DNA of 62,357 bases from an uncultured Bacteroidales bacterium (GTDB lineage: Bacteria > Bacteroidota > Bacteroidia > Bacteroidales > UBA932): contig CANBDZ010000002.1 in NCBI GenBank assembly GCA_947367375.1, positions 1 to 62,357 on the forward strand. Reading direction: 5' to 3'. The notes under the pieces were generated by a model that made no database searches, was not told the origin of the DNA, and was given only the letters and a program-made list of their open reading frames with translations. How positions within the stretch are numbered: position 1 is the first letter of the stretch; every line of letters starts with the position of its first letter. Positions 10,776-20,036 of this stretch are shown here, in pieces. Made by a program: the position numbers and the translations under genes.

Positions 10776-11084
10776 TTATTCTATTGTCAATATTCTTGAG
10801 AAGCCTGTCATGTCGAATACAGAACGGACCTCTTTGCTGAGATTGCGTACAATGAAACGTCCGCCTTTCGCTGTGATACTCTTATGTGCCATAAGAACAA
10901 CACGAAGACCGGCACTGCTGATGTACTCCATTGCGCTGCAGTCCATGATAAGCTCAACTGCCGGCATTGAAAGATAAGGAGTGAGCTTCTTCTCGAACTC
11001 CGATGATGTCACGGTGTCAAGTCGTCCCTCAAGGGTAACTGTTACCTGATTGTCAGTCTGTGTGATTTCTACGTTCATATTCAC
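10776..11084 (-). CDS. STAS-domain anti-sigma-factor antagonist (RsbV/SpoIIAA-like)
   Basis: TVTLEGRLDTVTSSEFE, MDCSAMEYISSAGLRVVL. Confidence 0.88.
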   Translation of the reverse strand: MNMNVEITQTDNQVTVTLEGRLDTVTSSEFEKKLTPYLSMPAVELIMDCSAMEYISSAGLRVVLMAHKSITAKGGRFIVRNLSKEVRSVFDMTGFSRILTIE

Positions 11085-11090
11085 GATTTT

Positions 11091-12149
11091 TTAAATTGTA
11101 TTCTGTTTTAATGTCATTCGTATGACAGTGTCATTCGATTCGTTTGTGCCTTCCTCGATCCTTTCGCATAATCCTTCGAGAATGCTGTAGCTGAGATCAT
11201 CTTTTATAGATTCCTTAGAAAGATAAGGCTCTTCGCTCTTAGGTAAGGCAGCTTCTATTTCCAATCCTTTCTCAGACTTGGCTACGAGAAGATTCACGCC
11301 CTCGTCAAGAGGAATCAGATTCAGAAGTTCCTCGACGGCAAGCTGAAGTGAGTAGGTGTCAGAGAACGGGAGTCTGTATCTCATGCAGAAGACTTCGATC
11401 CTGGCATTCAACTCGGGGTGGTCATACTTAGGAGATGTGATCTCATAAACCATATTCATACAATGATTTATGTATGATCTTGTCTGCCTTTCCTTCGGAT
11501 GGTCGATGATTTCCGATGGTGTTCCCTCCTCGCAGACCTTACCGTTACTCATAAACACGATACGGTCACTTATAGATCTTGCGAAATCTGTATTGTGAGT
11601 CACAAGAACTATGGTCATCTGGTCCTTGAGTGTAGTCAGGACATTGAATACCTCCCTGGTAGACAGAGGGTCCAATGACGATGTAGGCTCATCCAGAAGG
11701 AGGATTTCAGGGTGCATCATCAGACTTCTCGCTATAGCGGCTCTCTGACGCTGTCCACTTGACAGAGTGTCCGGATAGGCATCTTTGACAGCCCATATAC
11801 CAACTTTGTCAAGCATCTGAATCGCTTCCTCCTCCACTTCTTCCTTAGGTCTGCCGAGAACCTTTACAGGAGCAAGCATAAGGTTCTGAAGTATTGTAAG
11901 GTGTGGGAACAGGTTGCTTCTGCTGAAGACCATTCCTATTCCGTTGTAGCCGTTTCTTGGCTGGATGTCCGTAACAATGGAACCTGATTCGAAAGGTTCA
12001 AGTCCGGCTATGCATTTGATCAGAGTAGACTTGCCGGAACCGGAGTACCCGATAACTGATACTACCTCATTGCGGCCGATCTCCAAAGACACATCGTCCA
12101 GTGCCCTTGTCCCCTCATATGACTTTGTGATCTGGTTAATTCTAATCAT
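11091..12149 (-). CDS. amino-acid-type ABC ATPase with C-terminal RsbW/GHKL-like extension
   Basis: Walker A GYSGSGKST, signature LSSGQRQR, Walker B ILLLDEPTS; C-terminal LQLAVEELLNLI resembles a GHKL N-box. ATG at 12149 overlaps the upstream stop (ATGATTAG). Confidence 0.85.
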   Translation of the reverse strand: MIRINQITKSYEGTRALDDVSLEIGRNEVVSVIGYSGSGKSTLIKCIAGLEPFESGSIVTDIQPRNGYNGIGMVFSRSNLFPHLTILQNLMLAPVKVLGRPKEEVEEEAIQMLDKVGIWAVKDAYPDTLSSGQRQRAAIARSLMMHPEILLLDEPTSSLDPLSTREVFNVLTTLKDQMTIVLVTHNTDFARSISDRIVFMSNGKVCEEGTPSEIIDHPKERQTRSYINHCMNMVYEITSPKYDHPELNARIEVFCMRYRLPFSDTYSLQLAVEELLNLIPLDEGVNLLVAKSEKGLEIEAALPKSEEPYLSKESIKDDLSYSILEGLCERIEEGTNESNDTVIRMTLKQNTI

Positions 12150-13218
12150 ACTTGAACACTTTGTTATAAATTGCAGAAAGGCTTCCAACAATGATTTCAG
12201 ACAGGATCAAGAATACGACAGACACCAAAAGCAAAGGTACGAGGACATCATAAGTCTCGTTCCTGATGATTTCTGTCACCTTTACAAGATCAAGTCCGGA
12301 GATATATCCGGCGTATGTTGTCGCTCTGAGCAACACTTTAGATTCGGCTGCGATAAATGGAAGCATAGGCTTTACAGCCTGAGGCAGTATCACATACCTG
12401 TACTTATTCCAGCCTTTCAAGCCCAACATCTCCGCCGCCGCATGCTGATTTTTGTCTATCTGATTCAGATGAACTGTAAATACATTCATAAATGAGCCTG
12501 AAGTGTAGACACCGAGAGCCAGAGAGCAGACTATTATTCCGCTCACATGAACTGTCGCGAAAACCACATAGTAGAAGAAGAATATGAGCACTACTGAAGG
12601 TACATCGTGGATCTTTTTGATGAAATACGAAACAGGCTCCGATATGAATCTGAGCGACTTGTTTGTGTTCATCCCCAACATAAGCACAGCCAAGACGAAG
12701 GCTATCATTATGCCCAATAGGAACATTGACACGGTCGCGCCAAATCCTCTGAGGATAAGCTTCCAGTACTGATTTGATATGACGCTGCCCTTTATGCGCT
12801 CAATGGACTTGTCGATCACTCCGTCGCTGTAAGCACTCACATTCCTGCCAGGAAGTATGCTTTTGTGCGCTATGACAAGCGTAGAATCGTTCTGTAGTTC
12901 AGAAAAATCAAGAGGTAGATAGTCATTGTTTCTATCTAGAAGAATCTGTGCGACCTCCTTTTCAGCTATGCCGGCATCGCATTTTCCTATTGCCAACGAA
13001 AGAAGAAACTCGGAAGCTGACTTGAAATTTACGATCTTGGATTCAGGCAAGACCTGCTCGAAATCATCTTCACTGACTGACTCGCCGAGTACTGCGATAT
13101 GCTCCCCACTCAGGTCATCTATAGTCTGCAGAAGTGTACGGTTACTATTGCAACCGGCAAATACCGGCAACAGCAAAATGAAATAGAGATATTTAAAAAT
13201 TCTGTCCAATCTGACCAT
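12142..13218 (-). CDS. SBP-fragment/permease fusion of the polar amino-acid ABC family
   Basis: Lipobox VFAGCNSN, SBP-like segment (~residues 35-130), then WKLILRGFGATVSMFLLGI and AAEMLGLKGWNKYRYVILPQAVKPMLP (EAA loop). Confidence 0.8.
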   Translation of the reverse strand: MVRLDRIFKYLYFILLLPVFAGCNSNRTLLQTIDDLSGEHIAVLGESVSEDDFEQVLPESKIVNFKSASEFLLSLAIGKCDAGIAEKEVAQILLDRNNDYLPLDFSELQNDSTLVIAHKSILPGRNVSAYSDGVIDKSIERIKGSVISNQYWKLILRGFGATVSMFLLGIMIAFVLAVLMLGMNTNKSLRFISEPVSYFIKKIHDVPSVVLIFFFYYVVFATVHVSGIIVCSLALGVYTSGSFMNVFTVHLNQIDKNQHAAAEMLGLKGWNKYRYVILPQAVKPMLPFIAAESKVLLRATTYAGYISGLDLVKVTEIIRNETYDVLVPLLLVSVVFLILSEIIVGSLSAIYNKVFKYD

Positions 13219-13267
13219 TCCTTATAATTAGCGCGCGAAGATAGTCAAAATGGCAGGATTTCACAAA

Positions 13268-14146
13268 TTATCTGCTGGAAATCGACCGCCAGTCAAGACG
13301 AATATCATCCTGATTTACATAGACTTTAAGGTACTCAGGGTCGGCCATATGGTCATTGATTGCACCTAGTACCGTATATCTGACATTGTCATATGTCAAA
13401 TCTTCCCTGTAATGGTCGTGTCCCTGAAGAACGAGCGAAACATCCTGCTTACCGAGAAAATCGATAAGCGCGAAGCTCTCCTCTATCGGCATATTACCCG
13501 AAGTTACCTGCGAATTGTCTGTGTAGAAGAAGTTTGTGTGGGTGAGAATGATGCAGTGACGGTAGTTCTTTCGATTCTCTTCAAGGAATGATCTGAACCA
13601 CTTGTTCTGCTTGTTTCCCAAGGTTCCTGTAGCAGTGTCAAGGGATATGAATATATCCTTTCCGCCTGGGAAAGCGACCTCAAACCAATATACCGAAGGT
13701 CCTACCTGCTCCTTGAAGCCGACCCAGCCGTTGAAGAAAAGGTCGTGGTTGCCGAGGATATGGAATATGTCGCGGTCATATGAATGACGCTCCGAATTGA
13801 AGCCGAGTGCTTCAAGATAGGTAGGGAAATTGTTCTTGGAGTCGATGCAGTCACCCAGAACAACGCCGAATGAGGCTTCAGCGTCATTTCTGAACTCGTC
13901 GTTGAATATATCAAGATTCTTGTGGGTCTTATGTATATGCGGATCTGTGGCGACGTAGAACATATATTCCTCCTGTGCCTCGACTACCCCATTTTTCAGG
14001 TCTTCGTTCATCGCCGCACTCTGCTCAAAACGCTTATCTACGCCTTCGCTTACAGGCACGAACATACCCTTTACATCAGCCCTGTTGCAGCTGTAGAAAG
14101 CCGCAAATGCCATTATTATGCATATCCTTTTTACCATCTGTAACAT
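13268..14146 (-). CDS. calcineurin-like metallophosphoesterase, lipoprotein signal
   Basis: ATDPHIH, GDCID, LGNHD, LQGHDHY metal-binding motifs; FAAFYSCNR lipobox. Confidence 0.85.
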   Translation of the reverse strand: MLQMVKRICIIMAFAAFYSCNRADVKGMFVPVSEGVDKRFEQSAAMNEDLKNGVVEAQEEYMFYVATDPHIHKTHKNLDIFNDEFRNDAEASFGVVLGDCIDSKNNFPTYLEALGFNSERHSYDRDIFHILGNHDLFFNGWVGFKEQVGPSVYWFEVAFPGGKDIFISLDTATGTLGNKQNKWFRSFLEENRKNYRHCIILTHTNFFYTDNSQVTSGNMPIEESFALIDFLGKQDVSLVLQGHDHYREDLTYDNVRYTVLGAINDHMADPEYLKVYVNQDDIRLDWRSISSR

Positions 14147-14805
14147 ACGCTTGTCTTAATGAAAGTCTGATAATAACCTGCGGCTATATGGAAGGTGCCT
14201 GAGGGTTTGTAGCCTACGCCAAGGGTGAGGCCAAGATTGTCTGTCGGATAATAGAAACACTCTGCGAGATAGGTCGGCTGATAGTGTCTTTCCAACTCAA
14301 AGATCTCGTTGTTGGTCAGGATAAGGTCAAGGTCCCAGTCCTCGTTATTCTGAAGCAGACGGACTCTGAGCGAATAATAGAGATTGAACGGCTCAGTCAG
14401 TTTGTTGTCGTCATTTCCATAGATGCGATAGTAATAGCCAAGCTGCATGCTTGTTCTTCCTATTTCAGCACGGGCACCGGCTCCTGCGGCAAAGTTGTCT
14501 GTGTTAGAAAGATTGCTGTAAAAAGCCAGCATTTCTGCTGTAAGTTTACCCCAATCAAAGTCCATTTTATAGCCTGGGCGTGCTTCTAAAGCCGTTTTTC
14601 CTATACTGTTATACTGAACGCCTCCGCTGAGGGAGAAGTCCTTGCAGAAGGTCTGAGTGGTCTCAAGCGAAGCGGCTGTAAAGCCACCGAAGACTGCATT
14701 GTGACCGGCGCGGAGTCCGACTTTGATGTCATTTTCCTGAGCCTTCAGGAGGGTCGGCATTATGGCCAGTATTAGTGCCAGAAACAGATGTTTTATATTG
14801 ATCAT
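14131..14805 (-). CDS. outer-membrane beta-barrel-like protein
   Basis: Signal peptide; alternating aromatic/hydrophobic strands; C-terminal aromatic. Confidence 0.55.
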   Translation of the reverse strand: MINIKHLFLALILAIMPTLLKAQENDIKVGLRAGHNAVFGGFTAASLETTQTFCKDFSLSGGVQYNSIGKTALEARPGYKMDFDWGKLTAEMLAFYSNLSNTDNFAAGAGARAEIGRTSMQLGYYYRIYGNDDNKLTEPFNLYYSLRVRLLQNNEDWDLDLILTNNEIFELERHYQPTYLAECFYYPTDNLGLTLGVGYKPSGTFHIAAGYYQTFIKTSVCYRW

Positions 14806-14855
14806 ATGCGATTCCTTTCTTCTGCCGATAAAATATATCAGCTATCTAACGTGGA

Positions 14856-14863
14856 CAAAGGTA
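14856..14863 (-). promoter_or_regulatory. Bacteroidetes -7 box TACCTTTG, promoter candidate of the partner-switching operon
   Basis: Minus-strand TACCTTTG matches TAnnTTTG ~50 bp upstream of the 14805 start. Confidence 0.6.
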
Positions 14864-14872
14864 ATAAAAATC

Positions 14873-14880
14873 TATATTTG
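14873..14880 (+). promoter_or_regulatory. Bacteroidetes -7 box TATATTTG, promoter candidate of the RelA/SpoT-domain gene
   Basis: TAnnTTTG match 19 bp upstream of ATG 14900. Confidence 0.6.
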
Positions 14881-14899
14881 TAAAATAAATATCCCGGTT

Positions 14900-15775
14900 A
14901 TGCAGAATACACTTGAAAAGATTGCAGCTCAGCTGACTTCAGAGATTTCCAATTCGCTGTCAAGATGCGGATTGATGTACAGAATATTCTCAAGAGTAAA
15001 GACCGAATCTTCCATCAGACATAAATTGGAGGTGAAATATGCTGGCAAGAAGTCGAAGCTTCAGGACATGATAGGCATCCGTATTGTCGCATATTTCCAG
15101 GATGATGTTGATGCTCTGGCTTTATATTACAGCGTCGGTGATGTCGTGAAGAAGGCAATCGACGAACTCGATTCGTCGACCTTCCGTCCGCAGCGACTTA
15201 ACATCACCAGCCGCATACCATCGGATATGATTGAGGAGTTCGTCTCTGCCATACCAGAGGAGATCAGAGATTGTGTCGAGCCGACTTATGAGCTGCAGAT
15301 CAGAACCGTATTCTCGGAAGGATGGCATGAAGTGGAGCACGATCTGAGGTACAAGTGTAAAGAGGATTGGGCCGGCTGTGAGCCATATTCCCGTGCTCTT
15401 AACGGTGTCATAGCAACCCTAGAAACTGCAGAATGGAACATGAAGGCCATATTCGCGGATATGGCAAGACATAACTTCCTGCATTCCGACTACACTGCAA
15501 TGCTGAGAAATAAATTCCACCTTAGATTCAAGTCAGAATCACTGTCTGAACCTCTGAACAACTATCTTATTGACAACAAGCACCTTGCAGAAGCGGCTCT
15601 TAACGTCGACAGACTGATAGTCGTGTGTACATTGCTGACTCACAAGGCTGATTTCGACCTTACCTACGACAATCTCTTCTACCTTATAAACAGGATTGAG
15701 ATGATGGATCCTTCTCTTGTAGCAATGGAGCCGGAGGAGACCAAGCATATGCTCGATGCATTCCTGAACTCATAA
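14900..15775 (+). CDS. RelA/SpoT-domain protein ((p)ppGpp synthetase-like)
   Basis: YRIFSRVKTESSIRHKLEVKYAGKKSKLQDMIGIRIVAYFQDDVDAL; YELQIRTVFSEGWHEVEHDLRYK. Confidence 0.85.
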   Translation: MQNTLEKIAAQLTSEISNSLSRCGLMYRIFSRVKTESSIRHKLEVKYAGKKSKLQDMIGIRIVAYFQDDVDALALYYSVGDVVKKAIDELDSSTFRPQRLNITSRIPSDMIEEFVSAIPEEIRDCVEPTYELQIRTVFSEGWHEVEHDLRYKCKEDWAGCEPYSRALNGVIATLETAEWNMKAIFADMARHNFLHSDYTAMLRNKFHLRFKSESLSEPLNNYLIDNKHLAEAALNVDRLIVVCTLLTHKADFDLTYDNLFYLINRIEMMDPSLVAMEPEETKHMLDAFLNS

Positions 15776-15800
15776 CGACTGCAAATTCATATATTTTTAC

Positions 15801-15808
15801 TATATTTG
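15801..15808 (+). promoter_or_regulatory. -7 box TATATTTG
   Basis: TAnnTTTG match upstream of the 15857 gene. Confidence 0.5.
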
Positions 15809-15856
15809 CTTTCGTTCAGGCATTTGGCCTGACATTGTGTACAAAACCTTAGAAAT

Positions 15857-17212
15857 ATGACCAGAACCGTACCTAGAGAACACCCGTTTATTCTCAAGGC
15901 TTTCCGAACGTATCTGCAGTTCGTCAACTCAGGGCTCTACTTCAAGAAGGAGCACATACTCGGACTTGAGAACGTACCTGTAAATGGTACTCCTACAGTA
16001 ATTGTATCCAATCATCAGAACTGTCTGAATGACCCTCTCTGCGTCTGCCTCAAACTGACAGACCGAAGGATGAACTTCCTTGCGAGGGCAAATGTCTTCA
16101 ATAATCCCATCATCAACAAGACCTTACGTGCAATGGGCCTTCTTCCTGCCTACAGAATGGGCTATGAGGGTCTGTCGCACGTACGCAAGAACTCAGAAAC
16201 CTTTGAGGATGCAGGAAACGCCCTTATGGGTGGAGAGACTGTGATGCTTTATCCGGAAGGAGGCCATCAGGACAAGAGATGGCTCGGCACCTTCAAGCTC
16301 GGCTACTTGAGAATAGCATTTGCGGCTGCAGAGAAGATGAACTTCGAGCAGGATGTAATGATCTTACCGTCCTGCAACCACTATTCGAACTACTTCCACG
16401 CCAGGACAGAAATGCTCATCAGATTCGGCAAGCCGATCTCGCTCAAGCCTTATTATGAGCGTTACAAAGAGGAACCCCGCGCTACAATGATGGAAATCAA
16501 CTCGCTGGTACACAGCACTATCAAGGACATGATGCTTCACATCGAAGACATTGAGCATTATGACCAGATCGACTGGCTTCGCGAGAATGAATATGGAAAG
16601 AAATATGCCCGTGAACACGGCTACAAGAAGAACTACCTCCCTTCCCGACTGCTTTCAGACCAGGCCCTTGTAAACGACCTTCAAAAGGCATACGAGAAGC
16701 ATCCTGAAGAGATGGAAGAAGTCTATAAAGACACAGCAACCCTCATCGAGGGCATCAAGGAACTCAACATCAGAGACTGGCTTTTCAGATACAATCCTAA
16801 TCTTGAGGCATTGCTGCTTCGAGGACTCGGTCTCCTGATCCTTCTCCCGCTCTTTATAGTGTCGATCATCCCGACCGGACTCCTTTTCATCGTGCCGGAG
16901 ATCTTCCTTAAGAAGATGATCAAGGATCAGATGTTCGTCAGCACATTCAGAGTAGCTGTAAGCGCATTGGTGACCATTCCTTTGTGCTTCATCCTCCCTG
17001 TAGTTCTCCTTTGGATCTATGTCGGCTTCTGGTGGGCACTTGGCTATTTTATTACCTTCCCTATGATGTTCTTCCTCGCATGGAACTACATGAGGCTGTT
17101 CATGAAGTTCCTCGGCACATGGAACTTCCGAGCACCGAAGAACAGGAAGAAAGTCAAGGAATTACGCAGGCTCCGCAACAGCATATTCAAGCGTCTTGAC
17201 GATATGATTTAA
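15857..17212 (+). CDS. 1-acyl-glycerol-3-phosphate acyltransferase-like membrane protein (PlsC family)
   Basis: VSNHQNCLNDP (HX4D-like region), LYPEGGHQDKRW, C-terminal TM helices. Confidence 0.8.
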   Translation: MTRTVPREHPFILKAFRTYLQFVNSGLYFKKEHILGLENVPVNGTPTVIVSNHQNCLNDPLCVCLKLTDRRMNFLARANVFNNPIINKTLRAMGLLPAYRMGYEGLSHVRKNSETFEDAGNALMGGETVMLYPEGGHQDKRWLGTFKLGYLRIAFAAAEKMNFEQDVMILPSCNHYSNYFHARTEMLIRFGKPISLKPYYERYKEEPRATMMEINSLVHSTIKDMMLHIEDIEHYDQIDWLRENEYGKKYAREHGYKKNYLPSRLLSDQALVNDLQKAYEKHPEEMEEVYKDTATLIEGIKELNIRDWLFRYNPNLEALLLRGLGLLILLPLFIVSIIPTGLLFIVPEIFLKKMIKDQMFVSTFRVAVSALVTIPLCFILPVVLLWIYVGFWWALGYFITFPMMFFLAWNYMRLFMKFLGTWNFRAPKNRKKVKELRRLRNSIFKRLDDMI

Positions 17213-17222
17213 TATAGAAAAA

Positions 17223-17260
17223 GCTCCCGGCACTGATTTCATCAGCTCCGGGAGCAATTT
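17223..17260. terminator. bidirectional intrinsic terminator
   Basis: GCTCCCGG...CCGGGAGC flanked by A-rich and T-rich tracts, between convergent genes. Confidence 0.85.
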
Positions 17261-17278
17261 TATATATTCATATATCCT

Positions 17279-17902
17279 CTATTTTGTTCCGAAGATTCTG
17301 TCGCCAGCGTCGCCAAGGCCTGGAAGTATGTAGTTCTTTTCGTTGAGTCCTTCATCCAGGGCAGCGAGGAAGATCTCGACATCAGGATAGGCTTCTGACA
17401 CTGCTTTCACACCCTGAGGTGAGGCTACAAGACACATAAGTCTGATAGATGTGTAGCCGTCCTCCTTGAGACGTCTGATTGCATCGATTGCACTTCCTCC
17501 TGTCGCGAGCATAGGGTCAGTGACGATCACAAGACGGTCCTTCTCTGCAGGCATCTTGTAGTAGTAGAACACCGGCTGGCAGGTCTCTTCGTCTCTGTAC
17601 ATACCGATGTGGCCGACTCTTGCTGCCGGAATGAGTGAAAGAAGACCATCCACCATACCGAGACCGGCTCTGAGGATAGGTGCGATGACCACCTTCTTAC
17701 CAGCGATCTTAGGTGCATTCATCTTCATAAGAGGAGTTTCGATCTCTTCATATGTCAGAGGAAAATCACGGGTTACCTCGTAGCCCATAAACATTGCGAT
17801 TTCTCTGAGGAGTGTGCGGAACTCGGTTGTCGAAGTTTCCTTTTTACGCATAATGCTGAGCTTATGCTGTACAAGCGGGTGATCTATGATGTGTAAAGCC
17901 AT
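17279..17902 (-). CDS. upp: uracil phosphoribosyltransferase
   Basis: PRPP motif [25 protein letters not shown]; full length. Confidence 0.95.
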   Translation of the reverse strand: MALHIIDHPLVQHKLSIMRKKETSTTEFRTLLREIAMFMGYEVTRDFPLTYEEIETPLMKMNAPKIAGKKVVIAPILRAGLGMVDGLLSLIPAARVGHIGMYRDEETCQPVFYYYKMPAEKDRLVIVTDPMLATGGSAIDAIRRLKEDGYTSIRLMCLVASPQGVKAVSEAYPDVEIFLAALDEGLNEKNYILPGLGDAGDRIFGTK

Positions 17903-17927
17903 AATGATTTTGTTAACGTTATCTCTG

Positions 17928-17935
17928 CAAAGTTA
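17928..17935 (-). promoter_or_regulatory. -7 box TAACTTTG of upp
   Basis: Minus-strand TAnnTTTG match ~25 bp upstream of the upp start. Confidence 0.5.
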
Positions 17936-18032
17936 ATGTTTTGGGTAAAGAAATCAACAAATTATCATTAGATTTGAAGAAGTATTTACAGTCTTGCTGC
18001 GTTATAATGCCAGAACATTTAAAACTATTGTT

Positions 18033-18506
18033 ATGAAAAATCTGATTTTTAAGATTTTTAGATGGATTGCCGGGATGATTGGAGTTACAGTGGCTGCTTC
18101 ATGCGACTCTGTTGATGATCTGATCTCTGCTCCTGAATACGGAGTGCCCTATGCTGCTTTTGAGGTCAAGTGCAAGGTGGTGGATTCGGTCACAGGTAAC
18201 CCGGTAAAGGGTGTCGAGATGACACCGGGATTCACTTACTCAAATGGAAATATGTCAGGATTTCAGCAGATCGGACTTTCTTCGGAGATTTCTGATGGAG
18301 TTTTTGAAATCGCAGGTCATCAAAACATTGGTGCCGACTACAACAAGCTCGAAGTGAAACTTACCGATAAAGATCCGGCTACGGACGGGCACTACAAAGA
18401 CACTGTCTATGTCATTTCTCTTGAGAAGATCAAAGACGCAGACAGTGGATGGTGTGAAGGAACCTATGCCGCTGATGTAACTGTCGAAGCAGAACAGGCG
18501 GAGTAA
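18033..18506 (+). CDS. putative lipoprotein resembling the radical-SAM-associated lipoprotein family
   Basis: SCDSVDDLISAPEYGVPYAAFEVKCKVVDSVTGNPVKGVEM pattern; ATG at 18033. Confidence 0.55.
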   Translation: MKNLIFKIFRWIAGMIGVTVAASCDSVDDLISAPEYGVPYAAFEVKCKVVDSVTGNPVKGVEMTPGFTYSNGNMSGFQQIGLSSEISDGVFEIAGHQNIGADYNKLEVKLTDKDPATDGHYKDTVYVISLEKIKDADSGWCEGTYAADVTVEAEQAE

Positions 18507-18516
18507 TCCCTTATAT

Positions 18517-19881
18517 TTACAAAGAATTTATCCAGTAGAAGAGGTCATTGAGGTTGTAATCGCCTTCGTGACCTCTATTCCATGGTAGTGCAAAGTCTAC
18601 TTCATAACCCTGGTTCATCAGTTTTGTCGCAAGGTTCACAGGCACCTGGAAGGCAGTGTCGCGGTCGCGTGCTCCGTGGCGGATGTACCAGTGCTGAGCC
18701 TTGTCTGACTGCTGGTCGAGGTGGAACATTGGATTCATCATATTGATTCTTTCCTGAAGCGCGTTATCGATCTGGGATCCAGTGCAAGAGCACGAATATG
18801 GTGTGAAATTTACGGCGCTTCCGGTCGAGTCGCCAAACAGGAGGTTCTCAGGTGACTGGAAGTCGCTCAAAACTCCCATCGGGTCAAATGCAGGCGGATT
18901 CTTCAATGAAGTTGTGCCGGCCACATAACTTAAATATGCAGGCATATCAATGTCGGTGACAGTCTGTCTCCTTCTGACTACACCTATATTTCTTGGCATT
19001 GGATAGCCTTCATCAAGAGCCCTCTGAGCTGACTGGATGAGGAAGGTCTTGAGATAATCCGTGTAATTCTCTGCTGTAAGAGGCGTTCCGTCCGGCAGTT
19101 TAAGGCCAAGGCTGTCCTGATAGTCAGCATACATCCCCTTCAATTCTTCCGACACACGGATCTGATCCTCATTCAAGCCGCGGACGCCTGTGTTTGTGCA
19201 GGCATATAACCACTCGTACATAACGTCTGCGTGTTCCAGATCCACAATCGGACAATAGCACACGGCTGCATAGATGTCATCGCGCTCAGGTGCAGCGCCC
19301 ATTGCCTGCAGATATGGCTCAAAAATCTCCGAATTTCCGCTTGATCCCAGCAGCGAAGACATCGCGCCACCAGCGCTTGTACCGTCTGTAATGATCTTCT
19401 CAGCATCTCCCGGCATTACCTTGTCATTGTGACGGAGATATCTTACAGCCGCCTTGAGATCAAGAATAGAATCAGGTGCACGACCGGTGAAGGTTTCCCC
19501 TACTTTGGAGTTCCAACCTCTCGCACCAGGAATGCAGAGCACATATCCCTCCTTCAATGCACGGCCGGTCGCATCGTGCGGATTAGGTTCGCAGGCAGCT
19601 GCCGCCATAAAGCCTCCGACATATGTACGGAAGAAGATCGGAGTGTCCTGACCAGCACCCTTCGGCACATAGAAATTCAGAGTCTGATAGGTCGAATCCT
19701 CGACATTTGTAACGAAATATATGTCTTCGTAGGCGTCATAGACCACGCTTTCCCCGTTCGGCATAGTCAGAGTCTTTTCAGTACATACAGTCGGGTCAAA
19801 TGTCAATCCTTCAATAGTCGTAGTGCGGGTCGCGCAAGCTGTCAAACCAGCCGCAAGCGCAAAGAGAAAAATCTTCTTCAT
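18517..19881 (-). CDS. alpha/beta-hydrolase lipoprotein (tannase/feruloyl-esterase-like)
   Basis: Lipobox AAGLTACAT; DGTSAGGAMSSLLG nucleophile elbow; C-terminal GHEGDYN. Confidence 0.75.
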   Translation of the reverse strand: MKKIFLFALAAGLTACATRTTTIEGLTFDPTVCTEKTLTMPNGESVVYDAYEDIYFVTNVEDSTYQTLNFYVPKGAGQDTPIFFRTYVGGFMAAAACEPNPHDATGRALKEGYVLCIPGARGWNSKVGETFTGRAPDSILDLKAAVRYLRHNDKVMPGDAEKIITDGTSAGGAMSSLLGSSGNSEIFEPYLQAMGAAPERDDIYAAVCYCPIVDLEHADVMYEWLYACTNTGVRGLNEDQIRVSEELKGMYADYQDSLGLKLPDGTPLTAENYTDYLKTFLIQSAQRALDEGYPMPRNIGVVRRRQTVTDIDMPAYLSYVAGTTSLKNPPAFDPMGVLSDFQSPENLLFGDSTGSAVNFTPYSCSCTGSQIDNALQERINMMNPMFHLDQQSDKAQHWYIRHGARDRDTAFQVPVNLATKLMNQGYEVDFALPWNRGHEGDYNLNDLFYWINSL

Positions 19882-19898
19882 AGGGCCAATCTTTGTCA

Positions 19899-19906
19899 CA
19901 AATATA
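19899..19906 (-). promoter_or_regulatory. -7 box TATATTTG of the esterase gene
   Basis: Minus-strand TAnnTTTG ~18 bp upstream of ATG 19881. Confidence 0.5.
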
Positions 19907-19970
19907 AAATTTTTCAGCATTCACCTTCTCTCATCCTTCAATCTTCCAGTGTGAACGGCGTTTTTCCGTA

Positions 19971-20008
19971 CGCGACGCAGGGAAATGGGGCGAAATAACT
20001 GCGTCGCG
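19971..20008. repeat. inverted repeat CGCGACGCAG-18nt-CTGCGTCGCG
   Basis: Perfect 10-bp arms; related element at 50323-50358. Confidence 0.75.
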
Positions 20009-20036
20009 ATAGTGCTGATCTGTGATTTGAGTGTCT

